64,000 nt of DNA, taken from NCBI RefSeq assembly GCF_013459645.1, contig NZ_CP054862.1:1-64000 (forward strand), written 5' to 3'. The position numbers and the translations under genes were made by a program. Under the pieces are notes generated by a model, which saw only the letters and a program-made list of their open reading frames with translations, did no database searches and was not told the DNA's origin. Below are positions 63,007 through 64,000 of this stretch, piece by piece (position 1 is the stretch's first letter; each line of letters opens with the position of its first letter). The stretch is from Martelella sp. NC20 (GTDB taxonomy: Bacteria; Pseudomonadota; Alphaproteobacteria; Rhizobiales; Rhizobiaceae).

Positions 63007-64000
63007 TCATGCGTGCACAGCCTCTATCTCAGGCCCGGGGTGGTGGCAGGCGAAACTGTGTTGAGGTCCTTTGTCCGGATCAGTGCGGAGAGCCGGGATC
63101 TCTTCGGCGCAGATTGCCGTCGCCCGGGGACAACGAGTGCGGAAAACGCAGCCCGATGGCGGATTGAGGGGGCTCGGCAGGTCGCCTTCAAGCGGCAGTG
63201 CCTTCTTTTTGCGCTCGATCTCGGGATCGGGAATCGGCACGGCAGAAAGCAGGGCCTGTGTATAGGGATGTTGAGGCGAGGCATAAAGCTCATCACTCGG
63301 CGCCACTTCCATCACACGCCCGAGATAAAGCACCATGACCCGCGTCGAGATGTGCTTGACCACCGACAGGTCGTGGGCAATGAACATCAGCGCAAGGCCC
63401 AGCTCACGTTGCAATTCCATCAGCAGGTTGATGACCTGGGCCTGGATCGACACATCAAGCGCCGAGACCGGCTCGTCGCATATAATCAGCTTCGGACGGA
63501 CGATCAGCGCGCGAGCGATGCCGATACGCTGGCACTGGCCGCCGGAAAACTCATGCGGATAACGGTTGATCTGGTTGGGCAGAAGACCCACGCGGCTCAT
63601 CATTTCCTGAACCCGTGCTCGAACCTCTTCTTTTGCCATTCCCTTCTGATGAGTGATCAGTGGCTCCGCGATGATATCGCCGACCTTCATTCGCGGGTTG
63701 AGGCTTGCCAGAGGGTCCTGAAAGATCATCTGGATATCTCTGCGGTAAAGCAGCATTTCGCGCGGAGAAAGCTCCAGCAGATTCGTCTCTCCGTTCCAGA
63801 GCGCCGAGCCGGTTGCCGGGACCATGCGGATCATCGCGCGCGCCAACGTCGACTTGCCGCAACCGGATTCTCCGACAACGCCCAGTGTCTCGCCCGGACG
63901 AAGTTCGAAGCTGACGCCATTGACAGCATGCAGTGACAGCGGCTTGTGCCAGGGCATACCGCCCGGGCGGTAAATATCAAAGGTGACGCGGACGTCTTCC
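63007..64000 (-). CDS. Oligopeptide/dipeptide-type ABC ATP-binding protein (DppF/OppF-like), cut by the window edge
   Basis: The frame stays open through the right edge ([14 protein letters not shown] precedes the internal ATG at 63957), so the N-terminus is outside. Walker [20 protein letters not shown], signature [15 protein letters not shown] (Cys for the usual Arg), Walker [14 protein letters not shown] and the C-terminal [18 protein letters not shown] cluster. It is a second peptide-type transporter, unrelated in position to the dppDF-like pair at the left edge. Confidence 0.9.
   Translation of the reverse strand, partial: EDVRVTFDIYRPGGMPWHKPLSLHAVNGVSFELRPGETLGVVGESGCGKSTLARAMIRMVPATGSALWNGETNLLELSPREMLLYRRDIQMIFQDPLASLNPRMKVGDIIAEPLITHQKGMAKEEVRARVQEMMSRVGLLPNQINRYPHEFSGGQCQRIGIARALIVRPKLIICDEPVSALDVSIQAQVINLLMELQRELGLALMFIAHDLSVVKHISTRVMVLYLGRVMEVAPSDELYASPQHPYTQALLSAVPIPDPEIERKKKALPLEGDLPSPLNPPSGCVFRTRCPRATAICAEEIPALRTDPDKGPQHSFACHHPGPEIEAVHA

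Overview
The window looks like part of an accessory replicon or genomic-island-rich region of an alphaproteobacterium, most likely order Hyphomicrobiales (rhizobia and relatives). The support is high GC, dense ATGA/TGATG-coupled operons, an unusual load of solute-binding-protein transporters (ABC CUT1, ABC amino-acid, ABC peptide, TRAP and TTT), CbpA/CbpM, a DhaK-DhaL fusion, and a rhizobial-style 'CCCCTCT...AGAGGGG' palindromic repeat. No rRNA or tRNA gene was recognised and no core housekeeping operon is present. The only housekeeping trace is a broken tail of ftsK lying among insertion sequences.

Layout. 1-3.3 kb: an enolase-superfamily enzyme convergent with two peptide-type ABC ATPases that have lost their permeases. 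3.6-4.6 kb: an IS graveyard. 4.7-13.2 kb: a catabolic unit (double PPC/DUF296 protein, SDR, acyl-CoA ligase, thiolase, IclR regulator) divergent from a TRAP transporter, with two matching 17-bp operators. 13.4-19.3 kb: a tripartite tricarboxylate transporter (tctCBA), a LacI regulator and a sulfatase; the same perfect palindrome lies in front of the transporter and in front of the sulfatase. 19.5-22.4 kb: an IS630 remnant, two complete IS6-family elements and the ftsK scrap. 22.4-29.7 kb: a CUT1 sugar ABC transporter with an intracellular DUF5060/DUF4038-type glycoside hydrolase and a divergent ROK repressor.

29.7-51.3 kb is the most unusual part. After an acyl-CoA-dehydrogenase scrap and an IS5 tail come a DhaKL kinase, a saccharopine-dehydrogenase-like oxidoreductase, a creatininase-family amidohydrolase, an AroM-like protein, two DAO-type flavoproteins, a cupin and a GntR regulator. 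These are followed by an amino-acid-type ABC transporter, a second AroM-like protein, an SDR, a DapA-like aldolase, a cyclic amidohydrolase and an Asp/Glu/hydantoin racemase. Facing them is a second ABC system containing a fused permease-ATPase and a DapB-like dehydrogenase. Together these suggest uptake and stepwise opening of a cyclic amide, imide or hydantoin-like amino-acid derivative. The pathway is not one I can name.

51.4-54.1 kb holds an intact IS110-family recombinase, a decayed IS630 and an IS5 fragment. 54.2-55.4 kb is cbpA-cbpM. 55.7-62.6 kb is an Ugp-type ABC transporter with an inositol-monophosphatase-like enzyme, a DeoR regulator and a divergent GpdQ-like phosphodiesterase, which fits uptake and cleavage of glycerophosphodiesters. 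The window closes with an IS110-like remnant and a peptide ABC ATPase that runs off the edge. Several solute-binding-protein genes are followed by a strong hairpin before the permease gene.
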